64,000 nt of DNA from JAOUJD01 sp963811265 (GCA_963811265.1 CAWEQS010000008.1:7895-71894); one strand, 5' to 3'; counted from the first letter of the stretch, positions 17,664 through 27,294 are shown. Made by a program: numbers and translations. Notes: generated by a model not told the origin, from the sequence alone.

Positions 17664-17701
17664 ATTTTGTACTTGAGTCGATCGTTTGTCTAGGACAAAA
17701 T
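17664..17701. promoter_or_regulatory. inverted repeats between gpx and the LitR-type regulator gene
   Basis: Two nested inverted repeats lie here: TTTGTC-TAG-GACAAA (17685-17699, perfect 6-bp arms) and ATTTTGT (17664-17670) with ACAAAAT (17695-17701). TTGTACT at 17667-17673 also occurs, on the opposite strand, in the DUF1365/tetR promoter (14034-14042). The 143-base region must hold both divergent promoters, and MerR-type proteins bind dyads in such places, so autoregulation plus control of gpx is likely but untested. Confidence 0.5.
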
Positions 17702-17727
17702 GTGGTCATGCGCACTGGAATACCCCG

Positions 17728-18663
17728 ATGACCTCAACCCCCTCGTCCGCCCCGGGCCTACCGATTGCCGCCGTGGAGCGGGACACCGGCCTGTCGAAAG
17801 ATACGCTCAGGGTGTGGGAGCGCCGCTATGGCTTTCCGCAGCCGAGCCGGGACTCCAACGGGGAGCGGGTGTACCCGCCGGAACAGGTCGACAAGCTTCG
17901 CCTGCTCAAGCGCCTGATGGACCAGGGCCACCGCCCGGGCAAGATCGCCGAGCGGTCCATCGAGCAATTGCAGGCCCTGGCCGAAGCAGGCAACGGGCGA
18001 CCCGCCACGGCGTCGATGGAAGGCCCTCCCGACGACGCGCTCCGTCTGTTTCTGCAGATGATCGTCGAACATCGTGTGGACGATCTGCGCCGCGAACTGG
18101 CGCTGCTGACCGTCAAGGCCGGCCTCGCCCGCTTCGTCACGGACGTGATCGCGCCGCTGACGGCGCTGGTCGGCGAAGCGTGGGCCAGGGGAGAACTGGC
18201 GATCTTCGAGGAGCACCTGTACACGGAGTCCGTGCAGGGCGTGCTCCGCAATGCCATCACCTCGATCCCCCATCCCGGCGACTCGCCGCGCGTCCTGTTG
18301 ACCACCGTTCCCCAGGAACCCCACGGGCTGGGGGTCCTGATGGCGGAGGCGATGTTCGCCCTCGAGGGCGCCCGGTGCGTTGCCCTTGGGGTGCGCACCC
18401 CGGTGATGGAAATCGTGCGCGGCGCGGAGAGCCAGCGGATCGACATCGTGGCGCTCTCGTTCTCGCCGGTCGTCAATCCGTACCAGGTGATCGAGAGCCT
18501 GAAGGAACTGCGGGCGCAACTCCCTGTGGCGACGGAGCTCTGGGCCGGAGGATCCAGTCCCGTGCTGCAGCGGCGCCCGCCGGCCGGGGTGCGCGTCCTC
18601 GGCAGGCTGGACGACGTGGCGCCCGCCGTGGCGGGCTGGCGCTCCGAACACCGGGCGGCCTGA
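17728..18663 (+). CDS. MerR-family regulator with cobalamin-binding domain (LitR/CarH-type, candidate B12 photoreceptor)
   Basis: 311 aa. The MerR helix-turn-helix spans about 10-80 (AVERDTGLSKDTLRVWERRY). It is followed by a four-helix B12-capping bundle (about 100-180) and a Rossmann-like B12-binding domain (about 186-305). The CarH-type signatures are present: W152 with E162-H163 (Trp-x9-Glu-His), and EPHGLG at 197-202, matching the lower-ligand E/D-x-H-x-x-G motif with H199. In CarH/LitR proteins adenosylcobalamin holds a DNA-bound repressor in the dark and light releases it. The gene is divergent from gpx-folE2 and next to the lipid cluster. Confidence 0.88.
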   Translation: MTSTPSSAPGLPIAAVERDTGLSKDTLRVWERRYGFPQPSRDSNGERVYPPEQVDKLRLLKRLMDQGHRPGKIAERSIEQLQALAEAGNGRPATASMEGPPDDALRLFLQMIVEHRVDDLRRELALLTVKAGLARFVTDVIAPLTALVGEAWARGELAIFEEHLYTESVQGVLRNAITSIPHPGDSPRVLLTTVPQEPHGLGVLMAEAMFALEGARCVALGVRTPVMEIVRGAESQRIDIVALSFSPVVNPYQVIESLKELRAQLPVATELWAGGSSPVLQRRPPAGVRVLGRLDDVAPAVAGWRSEHRAA

Positions 18664-18718
18664 GGACGGCGCATCGTCTTTGCCGGACAATCCCGCGGAT
18701 CCTCACGCGGAGCCAATC

Positions 18719-19501
18719 ATGAAGCTTGCTGATCGCGTTGCCATCGTGACCGGCGCAGCGCAGGGCATCGGTGCCGCCTGCGCCCGCGCTTTCGCCGAGG
18801 CCGGCGCGCGCGTCGTCGTCGCGGATGTGAACGAAGTGGGCGGCAACGCCGTCGTGAAGTCGATCGCGGCCGCCGGCGGCTATGCGCTCTACAAGCAGGC
18901 CGACGTCGGCGACCGGTCCGCGTGCGAGGCGCTGGTCGACTACGCCGTCACGCACTTCGGTCGCGTCGACATCCTCGTCAACAACGCCGGCATCGTGCAC
19001 GCCGCCGAGTTCCTCGACCTGGCCGAAGAGGACTTCGACCGGGTGCTGAGGGTCAACCTGAAGGGCGCGTTCCTGTGCGCGCAGGCCGCCGCGCGGCAGA
19101 TGGCGCAGCAGGCGCCGCGCGCCGGCGGCGAGCGCGGGGTCATCGTCAACATGTCGAGCGTCAACGCGGTGCTCGCGATCGCGAACCAGGTGCCCTATAC
19201 GGTGAGCAAGGGCGGCGTCAACCAGCTGACGAAGGTGATGGCGCTCGCGCTCGCGCCACTCGGCATCCGCGCCGTCGCGATCGGCCCGGGCTCGATCGCG
19301 ACCGAAATGCTGAAGACCGCCGTGATGACGAACGAGGCGGCGCGCGACCGGATCCTGTCGCGCACGCCGCTGAAGCGGCTCGGAGAGCCGGAGGAAATCG
19401 CGCGGATCGCCGTCTTCCTCGCGAGCGACGACGCGTCCTACGTGACGGGAACGACGGTCTACGCCGACGGCGGTCGCCTCGGGCTCAACTACACCGTCTG
19501 A
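18719..19501 (+). CDS. short-chain dehydrogenase/reductase
   Basis: 260 aa. Classical SDR with TGAAQGIGAACARAFAEAGA, the NNAG motif, catalytic Ser in NMSSVNAVLA, the YTVSK motif and the C-terminal VTGTTVYADGGRLGLNYTV. Resembles FabG/glucose dehydrogenase-like members; the substrate cannot be read from sequence. It starts 55 bases after the regulator gene on the same strand and may be read through from it. Confidence 0.9.
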   Translation: MKLADRVAIVTGAAQGIGAACARAFAEAGARVVVADVNEVGGNAVVKSIAAAGGYALYKQADVGDRSACEALVDYAVTHFGRVDILVNNAGIVHAAEFLDLAEEDFDRVLRVNLKGAFLCAQAAARQMAQQAPRAGGERGVIVNMSSVNAVLAIANQVPYTVSKGGVNQLTKVMALALAPLGIRAVAIGPGSIATEMLKTAVMTNEAARDRILSRTPLKRLGEPEEIARIAVFLASDDASYVTGTTVYADGGRLGLNYTV

Positions 19502-19515
19502 GCGTTCGGCGGCGG

Positions 19516-19538
19516 CGGCGCGAGACAGCGTCGCGCCG
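19516..19538. terminator. hairpin between convergent SDR and PhaM genes
   Basis: CGGCGCGA (19516-19523) and TCGCGCCG (19531-19538) form an 8-bp stem with a 7-base loop. It lies in the 42-base gap between two converging genes. There is no T-run, so intrinsic termination is uncertain. Confidence 0.4.
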
Positions 19539-19543
19539 GAGCA

Positions 19544-20191
19544 TCAGGCGGACTTGCCTGCCTTGCCGGGCCGCCTGGCCGCGGCGGTCTTGGCCGGTTT
19601 CTTCGCGGGAGTCGCCGCCGCACCCGCCGCGGCCGTGGCAGCGATCTTCCCGAACTGGTCCTGCAGCGTGTTCCACCAGGCGGTGGGATTCAGCGGCGCC
19701 TCGGTGACGGTCGGCGGATGCGCTGCTTTCGCCTTGTGGCGCTTGCGGCTGTTCCTTCGCGCCGCCGGTTCCTCGGGCGCGGGCATCGGCGGCATCGCGA
19801 ACGCGCCCGGCGGCAATCCGCCGCTCTCCGCTTTCGCGCCGGCCTTGGTCAGCGGCGCCAGCATCGCCCCACTGATCCCCTTCAACGTGGCGATCGTTGC
19901 ACGCTGCACCTCGAGCGTCTGGATCGTCGTGCGCAGCATGCTGGAGTTGAGCTCCAGCCAGGCCTCGACCGCGCGCAGGTCGGCGATGCGCTTGTCCAGT
20001 TCGTTCACGTCCAGCGTCGGCGCGACCATGCTCGGCAACTGCTGCGGCAGGCGCATCGCCATGGAAGCGAGGTTGCCTGCATTCGGCATTCCCGGCAGCC
20101 CGGCCATGCCCCACATCTTCTTCATCAGGTCGAAACTGTCGCCCATCGTGTTCGCGAACGGCAGCCCACTGGCGGCTCCCTTGTTTTTCAT
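19544..20191 (-). CDS. phaM: PhaM-type polyhydroxyalkanoate granule protein
   Basis: 215 aa. The N-terminal DSFDLMKKMWGMAGLPGMPN and the central LDKRIADLRAVEAWLELNSS, LRTTIQTLEVQRATIATLKG are the PhaM hallmarks. The tail is lysine/alanine-rich with PAKKPAK motifs like histone H1 or phasin DNA-binding tails. In Ralstonia PhaM binds both PHB synthase and DNA, activates the synthase and spreads granules between daughter cells. Its presence implies PHB storage in this organism. The minus-strand gene begins 27 bases downstream of the FAH-family stop, so the two may share a transcript. Confidence 0.85.
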   Translation of the reverse strand: MKNKGAASGLPFANTMGDSFDLMKKMWGMAGLPGMPNAGNLASMAMRLPQQLPSMVAPTLDVNELDKRIADLRAVEAWLELNSSMLRTTIQTLEVQRATIATLKGISGAMLAPLTKAGAKAESGGLPPGAFAMPPMPAPEEPAARRNSRKRHKAKAAHPPTVTEAPLNPTAWWNTLQDQFGKIAATAAAGAAATPAKKPAKTAAARRPGKAGKSA

Positions 20192-20218
20192 GGTCGTCTC
20201 CTCGTTGGCCCCAGTCTG

Positions 20219-21208
20219 CTAGCGCTTTGCAGGCGGCGCAACCCTTTGCTCGATCGCGCCGAAGACCGACCGCCCGTGGTCATCGAACATCTCGATGCGC
20301 ACCGTGTCGCCGTACTTCATGAAGGGCGTGGTCGCCGACCCCGACTCGATCATCTCCAGGCTGCGCTTCTCCGCAATGCAGCAGTAGCCGCGGCTGCGGT
20401 CCACGTTGGACACGGTCCCGGAGCCGATGATCGAGCCCGCCCGCGCGTTGCGCGTCTTCGCGACGTGCGCGATCAGCTGCGTGAAGTCGAAGGTCATGTC
20501 CTCCCCGGCGTTCGGTTCGCCGACCTTCACCTGGTTCCAGTGCACCACCAGCGGAAGATGGACCTTCCCGTCTTTCCACGCACCGCCGAGTTCATCCGGA
20601 GTCACGGCCACGGGCGAGCACCCGGTGGCGGGCTTGCTCTGGAAGAAGCCGAAACCCTTCGCCAGCTCGGCCGGGATCAGGTTGCGCAGGCTGACGTCGT
20701 TCACCAGCATCAGGAGCCGGATGTGGGCGCCGGCGTCCGCGCGCTTCGTTCCCATCGGCACGTCGTCGGTGACGACCGCGACTTCGGCCTCGAAGTCGAT
20801 GCCGAACTCCTCGCTGGGACAGACGATGTCGTCGCGTGGCCCCAGCAGTTCGTCGCTGGCGCCCTGGTACATCAGGGGATCCGTCCAGAACGACTCGGGC
20901 ATCTCCGCGCCGCGCGCCTTGCGGACGAGTTCGACGTGGTTCACGTAGGCGGAACCGTCGGCCCACTGGTACGCGCGGGGCAGGGGCGCCATCGCCAGCC
21001 GGGGGTCGAAGGGGAACGCGTGGCGCGCGCGCCCCTCGTTGAGCGTCTGGTAGAGGTCGTCGAGCTGAGGCGCCAGGAAGCTCCAGTCGTCGAGCACCGC
21101 CTGCAGGCGCGGCGCGATGCCGGCCGCATGATGCGCGAGCGACAGGTCGCGGGAAACGACGACGAGTTGTCCGTCGCGCGACCCGTCCTTCAGCGTGGCG
21201 AGTTTCAT
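20219..21208 (-). CDS. fumarylacetoacetate hydrolase-family protein
   Basis: 329 aa. Typical FAH-fold segments: ASDELLGPRDDIVCPSEEFG, IDFEAEVAVVTDDVPMGTKR (metal-binding Glu residues), LMLVNDVSLRNLIPAE and IIGSGTVSNVDRSRGY. These enzymes cleave C-C bonds in beta-dicarbonyl or hydrate ketoacids in aromatic or sugar-acid catabolism. The protein is shorter than true fumarylacetoacetase (about 420 aa). A 4-hydroxyphenylpyruvate dioxygenase gene at 49.4 kb shows tyrosine is degraded, but a direct link is not shown. The ATG at 21208 has a weak AGGA upstream. Confidence 0.85.
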   Translation of the reverse strand: MKLATLKDGSRDGQLVVVSRDLSLAHHAAGIAPRLQAVLDDWSFLAPQLDDLYQTLNEGRARHAFPFDPRLAMAPLPRAYQWADGSAYVNHVELVRKARGAEMPESFWTDPLMYQGASDELLGPRDDIVCPSEEFGIDFEAEVAVVTDDVPMGTKRADAGAHIRLLMLVNDVSLRNLIPAELAKGFGFFQSKPATGCSPVAVTPDELGGAWKDGKVHLPLVVHWNQVKVGEPNAGEDMTFDFTQLIAHVAKTRNARAGSIIGSGTVSNVDRSRGYCCIAEKRSLEMIESGSATTPFMKYGDTVRIEMFDDHGRSVFGAIEQRVAPPAKR

Positions 21209-21304
21209 TGTCCTGTGTGATGAGGGCCTGTCGGGATCTCTGTATCTTAGCGGTCGGGCTCCCGCACTCCTGCCTGCATTGCTTCGCTCGCCCGCTCGTC
21301 CTCG

Positions 21305-22405
21305 ATGCCGCTCACCTTCCTCGGCCAGCCGCTGCGACCCGCGACCGCGTGGCGCATCGCGATCGTGCTCGCCGCGGTCTTCGGCCTGCACGCGTACGGA
21401 CTGTACGAAGTGGCCGCCGGCCTCAACACGCTGAAGCCGGAGGACACGACGCAGAGAACGCTTGCCGTGTCCCTGCTCACTCCCCCCGCGCCGCCTCCTG
21501 CTGCGGCGCCGACGGCAGCACCGTCGCGACCGCCGCGTCCGCGCTCGGCGAGCGCGCCATCGTTGCCGTCCGCTGCGCCCGCCCCGGTGCCCGCTCCGGT
21601 CGAACCCGAGCCGCCGCCGCAGCCGGAGGAGCCGGTTCCGCAAGCTCCGGCCGAACCGCCTGCGCCGCCTGCGCCGCCGGCGCCGGAGCAGCCTCGCCTG
21701 CCTCCGGGCGTGGACGAAGTGCCGAAGACCGGCCGCATCGCCTATCGCACGACGTACACGCGGATGCGGGGAATCCAGGCAATGACCTTCGTCGACTGGA
21801 TCGTCGACACGGGGCGCGGCCGGTATGAGCTCTGGCTGCGCACGGTCGATCCGGCAGGGCTGCTCGACCTGAAGTCCAGCGGTTCACTACAGGCCTTCGG
21901 GATCGCGCCTGAAAAGTACGTCGAGCGCGTCGTGATCGCCAACCGCGAACTGCGCGCGGAGTTCGACTGGACGACCCGCGTCGTCCAGTTCACCGGCCGC
22001 GGCGCGGGCCAGCCTGCCGGTTTCCTCGAGGGCGTGCAGGATCCGTTGTCGCTCCAGTTCCACCTGCCGCTGCTCGCCCAGGCGTACCCCTCGCGCTTCA
22101 CGCCGGGCGCCGAAATCAGCTTCCAGGTGGCTCGACGCAACATCGAGACCTACGTCTTCCGCGCGGAGGCATTCGAGCCGGTCCGCATCGGTGGCAGGGA
22201 CGTGCGCGCGCTGAAGCTCGATCGGCCGCGGGGGCCGAATGCCACGCGGCGCGTCGAGATCTGGATGGCGCCCGAGTACCAGTGGCTGCCGGTGAGGCTG
22301 CGCTTCACCGACACGAACGACGAAGTGTGGGACAGCGTGCTCGCCGCCCTGCCCGGGCAGGAGCAGCCGCGCGACCCGAGCAAGGAGGAGATCGTGAAGC
22401 CCTGA
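21305..22405 (+). CDS. DUF3108 protein, membrane-anchored with Pro-rich linker
   Basis: 366 aa. An N-terminal hydrophobic segment (IAIVLAAVFGLHAYGLYEVA) anchors or exports it. A long proline-rich linker (about residues 58-130) and a C-terminal DUF3108 domain (about 140-366) follow, with TGRIAYRTTYTRMRGIQAMT and RRVEIWMAPEYQWLPVRLRF. DUF3108 domains are beta-rich and periplasmic; function not established. The linker would let the domain span the periplasm. It is divergent from the FAH-family gene. Confidence 0.85.
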   Translation: MPLTFLGQPLRPATAWRIAIVLAAVFGLHAYGLYEVAAGLNTLKPEDTTQRTLAVSLLTPPAPPPAAAPTAAPSRPPRPRSASAPSLPSAAPAPVPAPVEPEPPPQPEEPVPQAPAEPPAPPAPPAPEQPRLPPGVDEVPKTGRIAYRTTYTRMRGIQAMTFVDWIVDTGRGRYELWLRTVDPAGLLDLKSSGSLQAFGIAPEKYVERVVIANRELRAEFDWTTRVVQFTGRGAGQPAGFLEGVQDPLSLQFHLPLLAQAYPSRFTPGAEISFQVARRNIETYVFRAEAFEPVRIGGRDVRALKLDRPRGPNATRRVEIWMAPEYQWLPVRLRFTDTNDEVWDSVLAALPGQEQPRDPSKEEIVKP

Positions 22406-22420
22406 GGGCCGGTCCTCAGG
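22401..22420. terminator. bidirectional hairpin covering both stop codons
   Basis: CCTGAGG (22401-22407) and CCTCAGG (22414-22420) form a 7-bp stem with a 6-base loop. The left arm contains the TGA of the DUF3108 gene and the right arm contains the stop of the convergent small gene. No T-run follows. Confidence 0.45.
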
Positions 22421-22796
22421 CGCCCATCGCCGGCGCCTGAGCCGGCGGCGCAAGCACGGTGCTCAGCACGCGCATTTTCATCGTGCCGAGGATGCCGTCG
22501 ACGTCGACTTCGCTCAGGTGCGCCGACAGGCGCAGGCCCGCATCGCGGGCGCCGGTCAGCACTTCTTCGAGTTCACCGCGCGCACCTTCGGTCTCGTCCG
22601 GCCCGTCGGCGTCGAGTGCACCTTCCAGCGCGCGCTGCAGGCGGTCGCCGATGCGCCTGGACTCGGGGTCTTCGCCTTCGAGCGAGAACTCCAGCAACCG
22701 CGCTTCCTGCGCCAGCATCGCAAGGTATTCGGCCTGCTTCGCGGGCTCGAGTCCTGTGAACAGATTGCCCCCGCCGCAGCAGCCCTCGTGGCTCAT
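22416..22796 (-). CDS. small acidic protein with N-terminal CCGGG motif, unknown function
   Basis: 126 aa. I do not recognise a family. It begins SHEGCCGGGNLFTGLEPAKQ, with a vicinal Cys pair followed by Gly residues, and is otherwise helical and acidic (LLEFSLEGEDPESRRIGDRL). The Cys pair at the very N-terminus could bind a metal or take part in thiol chemistry; this is speculation. The start at 22796 has GGAG 11 bases upstream; an open frame continues to 22889. It ends against the DUF3108 gene. Confidence 0.65.
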   Translation of the reverse strand: MSHEGCCGGGNLFTGLEPAKQAEYLAMLAQEARLLEFSLEGEDPESRRIGDRLQRALEGALDADGPDETEGARGELEEVLTGARDAGLRLSAHLSEVDVDGILGTMKMRVLSTVLAPPAQAPAMGA

Positions 22797-22953
22797 TCCC
22801 TGGTCTCCGATGTGTTCCCGCCCGGACCGGCCGGGTTCCCCGCCATTGTGATGGAGTGACGGCGGGATTCGCGTCGAGTTTTCCACCAATGAAACATGGG
22901 CGCCAGTGGTGCCCCTAACGCATGCAGGTCTTCTGGTTGCCGGCGCCCGGCCG

Positions 22954-25900
22954 TCAGGCAGCTCTCGACGGCATCCGGATCACCTGCGCGACCTGCTGGC
23001 CGCGGAACCGCGCGAGCAATTCGGCCCACCTGGCCCGTGCGGTCCGCAGGTTGTTCTCCTTGACGTGTCCGTAGCCACGGATCTCCTCGGGCAGTGCGGC
23101 GAGCTGCAGCGCGACCGCGTGGTTGTCCCGGTCGAGCTTCGCGAGCAGTTCGTCGACCAGCGCTTCGTACTCGGCGATCAGCTGCCGCTCGGTGCGTCGC
23201 TCGGCGCTGCGGCCGAAGATGTCGAGCGGCGTTCCCCGCAACCCCTTCAGCTTCGCGAGGATCGAGAAGGCCGTCATCATCCGCGGCCCGTAGCGCTTCT
23301 TCTGCGGGTGGCCGGTGTTCGGATCGACCTTCGACAGCAGCGGGGGCGCCAGGTAGAAGTTCAGCGAGTAGTCGCCCTCGAACTGCGCGGCGATCCTCGC
23401 GCGGAACGCCGGGTCCGAGTGCAGGCGCGCCACTTCGTATTCGTCCTTGTAGGCAAGCAGGCGGAAGTAGTTGCGCGCGACCGCCTCCGCGAGCTTGCTC
23501 GACTGCAGCCGGTCCGACTCGACCTTGCGCACCCGCTCCACCAGGTCCGCATAGCGCTGCGCGTACCTCGCGTTCTGGTAGCCGGTCAGGAACTCGACGC
23601 GGCGCGCCACGAGTTCTTCCAGCGAGCTGGAGAACCGCTTGAGTTCGACCACGTTGTCCGGGAAGGCGGTCCGCCGGACCGCATCGAGGTCGTGCGCGGC
23701 ATAGCGCCCCCACTCGAACGCCCTGCGGTTGTTGTCGACCGCGACCCCGTTGATCTCGATCGCGCGCACCATCGTTTCGTAGGCGAGCGGCAGCCAGCCC
23801 TTCTGCCATGCGTAGCCCAGCATGAACGGGTTGGTATAGATCGCGTCGCCCATCAGTGCACTCGCCAGCGCGTTGGCGTCGACGAACGCGCACTCGCTGT
23901 CCCCGACTGCTTCGCGCACCTGCTGGGCGAGATTGGGGCTGCCGAACTGCCAGTTGGGGTTGCGGACGAAGTCGGCGGTCGGCGACTCCGACGTGTTCAC
24001 CAGCGCGCGGGTGCGGTTCGTGTGGACCTTGGACAGCGCCTCGTTAGACGACGTCACGACCAGGTCGCACCCCAGCAGGACGTCGGCATCGCCCATCGCG
24101 ATGCGTGTCGCGAACAGGTCCTGCTGCCGTGGGGCGATCTGCACGTGCGAGAAGACCGCGCCGCCCTTCTGGGCGAGGCCGGCCATGTCGAGCACCGACA
24201 CTCCCTTGCCCTCGAGGTGCGCGGCCATTCCGAGCAGCTGGCCGATCGTGACCACGCCCGTGCCGCCTACCCCGGTGATGACGATGCCGTACGACCCGCG
24301 CTCGCGCAGCGACGCCACGGTCGGGCGCGGCAGGTCGGGCACCGTTCCCGCCGCCGAGGCCTTGCCCTTGCGCAGCCTGCCGCCTTCGACGGTGACGAAG
24401 CTCGGGCAGAAGCCCTTCAGGCACGAGTAGTCCTTGTTGCACGAGGACTGGTTGATCTGGCGCTTGCGGCCGAACTCGGTCTCGAGCGGCTCCACCGACA
24501 GGCAGTTCGACTTCACGCTGCAGTCGCCGCAGCCCTCGCACACGAGGTCGTTGATGACGACGCGGCGCGCGGGATCCGGGAAGGCGACCTTCTCGGGCGT
24601 GTTCTTCTTGCGCCGGCGCCGCTTCTCGGACGCGCAGGTCTGGTCGTAGATCAGCACCGACACGCCGGGGTATTCGCGCAGCTCGCGCTGGATGCGCTCG
24701 AGCTCGTCGCGGTGGTGCACGGTCACGCCGGGAGCGAGTTTCCACGCATTGCCGGTGGCGCCGTGCGCGTTCACCGCGGTGTGGACGAGCTCGCTGGTCG
24801 CGTCGTACTTCTCCGGCTCGTCCGTGACGATCACGATCTTCTGCACGCCCTCGGCCGCCATCTGCTGCGTGATCAGCGGCGCGGTGATCTGGCCGTCGGT
24901 CGGCTGTCCGCCCGTCATCGCGACGGCGTCGTTGAACAGGATCTTGTAGGTGATGCGGACGCCGGCCGCGACCGCGGCGCGCACGGCCAGCGATCCCGAG
25001 TGGAAGTAGGTGCCGTCGCCGAGGTTCGCGAAGATGTGCTTCTCGTTCGTGAAGGGCGCCTGGCCGATCCACGGCACGCCTTCGCCGCCCATCTGGGTGT
25101 AGGTGGACGTGTTGCGATCCATCCACACGACCATGTAGTGGCAGCCGATGCCCGCGACGCCGCGCGACCCTTCCGGCAGGTTGGTCGACGTGTTGTGCGG
25201 GCAGCCGGAGCAGAACCAGGGCTTGCGCTCGGAGACCACGCGCGGCCGCGCCAGCGCCTTCTCCTTCGCCTCGATGACCGCGAGCCGCGCCTGCATGCGC
25301 GCGCGGATGTCCGCGGGCAGCTCCAGCTTGCCGATCCGCTGGGCGATCGCCTTCGCGACGATCGCGGGCGAGAACTCGTAGTGCGCGGGCAGGATCCAGT
25401 TGCCCTGCGGCACCGCCCACTCGCCGCCGTCCTTCTCGTCGAACTTGCCGATCACGCGCGGAATGCGCTTGCCGGTGCCGATCCACGAGAACAGCTCCTC
25501 CTTCAGCTGGTACTCGAGCAGCTGCCGCTTCTCCTCGACGACCAGGATCTCCTCGAGGCCTTCGGCGAAGCCGCGGATCGCCGTCGCTTCGAGCGGCCAC
25601 ACCATCCCGCACTTGAAGAGGCGGATGCCGATGTCGGCGCAGGTCGCGTCGTCGAGCCCGAGGTCCGCGAGCGCCTGGCGCGTGTCGAGGAACGCCTTGC
25701 CGCTGGCGACGATGCCGAAGCGCGCGTGCGGCGAGTCGATCACCGTGTGGTTGAGCTTGTTGGCGCGGCAGTACGCGAGCGCCGCGTACAGCTTGTAGTC
25801 GAGCAGCCGCGCTTCCATTTCCAGCGCGGTGTCGGGCCAGCGGATGTTGAGTCCGGCGGGGGGCATGCGGAAGTCCGCCGGCAGCTGGATGTCCACGCGC

Positions 25901-26581
25901 TCCGGGATCGACGACGACCGAGGCCGACGCTTCGACCACTTCCGTCACGGTCTTCATGGCGACCCAGACGCCGGCGTAGCGGCTCATCGCGAAGCCGTGC
26001 AGGCCGAGATCGAGGTACTCCTGGACGGTGGCCGGGAACAGCACCGGCATCATGCAGGCCTTGAAGATGTGGTCCGACTGGTGCGGCAGCGTCGACGACT
26101 TGGCGCCGTGGTCGTCGCCGGCGAGCGCCAGCACGCCGCCGTGGCGGCTGGTGCCGGCCGCGTTCGCGTGCTTGAACACGTCGCCGCAGCGATCGACGCC
26201 CGGGCCCTTCCCGTACCACATCGAAAAGACGCCATCGACCTTCGCGCCCTCGAACAGGTTGAGCTGCTGCGTGCCCCACACCGAGGTGGCGGCGAGGTCT
26301 TCGTTGAGCCCGGGCTGGAAGCGGACGTTGTGGCGTTCGAGATGCTTGCGGGCTTTCCACGCGGTCTGGTCCACCGCTCCGAGCGGCGATCCGCGGTAGC
26401 CGGTGATGAACCCGGCCGTGTTCAGGCCGGCGAGCTGGTCGCGCTGGTGCTGCAGCATCGCGAGGCGCAGCAGGGCCTGCGTGCCGCTCATGTACGCGCG
26501 GCCGCGATCCAGGGTCCACTTGTCGTCGAGGGTGACTTCCGTCAGCGCGCGGCGGACGGCATCGGGGAGAGGGGCGTTCAT
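22954..26581 (-). CDS. indolepyruvate:ferredoxin oxidoreductase, fused subunits, frameshifted
   Basis: About 1208 aa when rejoined, normal for the fused betaproteobacterial form. Order: TPP-binding alpha-like region (LNTAGFITGYRGSPLGAVDQ), the second TPP region (CSGCPHNTSTNLPEG, FANLGDGTYFHSGSLAVRAA), a ferredoxin-like cluster (VCEGCGDCSVKSNC), and a C-terminal gamma-like domain (GIVITGVGGTGVVTIGQLLG). It oxidatively decarboxylates aryl pyruvates to acyl-CoA with reduction of ferredoxin. The frame breaks at the GGG run 25904-25906 (complement CCC): removing one base gives VVVDPERVDIQLP. Start ATG at 26581 matches the family (NAPLPDAVRRALTEVTLDDK). Confidence 0.9.
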
Positions 26582-26687
26582 GGGGCTCCTGCCAAAAATC
26601 GTGTTCTTGGGAGCGCGGCAGTCGAGCGCGGTTCGCTTCTGCCGGCAGCCGGGGCGCGCCTTGTGGGCTCGCCTGGCGATCGCCCGG

Positions 26688-27225
26688 TCAGTCCGGGCGC
26701 TTGAGTGGGCGCGAGAGTAGCACCGCACCCATCCGGCTCTCAATCATGCGGTGCGTCAGTGCGATCGCCATGCCCGGCAGAGGGAGCGGCGATGGCGCCC
26801 AGGTCCCTACGACCGGCATCGGCTGCCGGTCTTTCAGGCGAAGCCAGCCGCGTGCGATCCGGTAGATCGCCCAGAGGCCGAGCGCGAAGAACCCGATGAT
26901 CCAGATCGCGAAGCCGACGAGCACGATGGCGAACACGGTTCCGACCACGGCGATCACGAGCGCCCACAACAGCGCCCACCAGAACGTGCGGATCTGCCAG
27001 GAGAAGTGCGATTCGAGCCACGTGCCGCGGACCTCGGATCGCTTCACGTAGTTGATGATGACCGCGATGATGGACGGCCAGCCGAACAGGAACGCGCCGA
27101 TCACCGAAGCGGTACCGAACGCACCGATCACGAGGCCGAGCGTGTGGAGCGCGTACACGACGTGGGCTCGTCGTGACGAGCGAGTCGGACGGGGCGGCAC
27201 TGGCGGGCGGCAGCGGTGCACTCAT
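26688..27225 (-). CDS. DUF4870-type small membrane protein, frameshifted
   Basis: About 178 aa when rejoined. Three membrane helices: HVVYALHTLGLVIGAFGTAS with GAFLFGWPSIIAVIINYVKR, FWWALLWALVIAVVGTVFAI, and IWIIGFFALGLWAIYRIARG, as in COG3671/DUF4870. The ATG at 27225 follows AGGAG and gives SAPLPPASAAPSDSLVT; the rest is in another frame. Deleting one base near 27171 gives DSLVTRAHVVYALHTLG, so a one-base insertion is likely. Function unknown. Confidence 0.7.
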
Positions 27226-27294
27226 GGGCGGCTCCTGGTTCGGCTCCGGATTGTTCGGGAGTCGAGCATAGCCCGCGCCGCGGCGCGGCCGGGC

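Noticed and set aside
22906..26064. 1052-aa open frame antisense to the indolepyruvate oxidoreductase
   Set aside because: Low-complexity Arg/Val/Asp-rich translation typical of the complement of high-GC coding DNA; the opposite strand holds clear family motifs.
26688..27221. Start of the DUF4870 gene at 27221 in a single frame
   Set aside because: That N-terminus is Arg/Pro junk; the ATG at 27225 has a good Shine-Dalgarno and joins the conserved part after a one-base correction.
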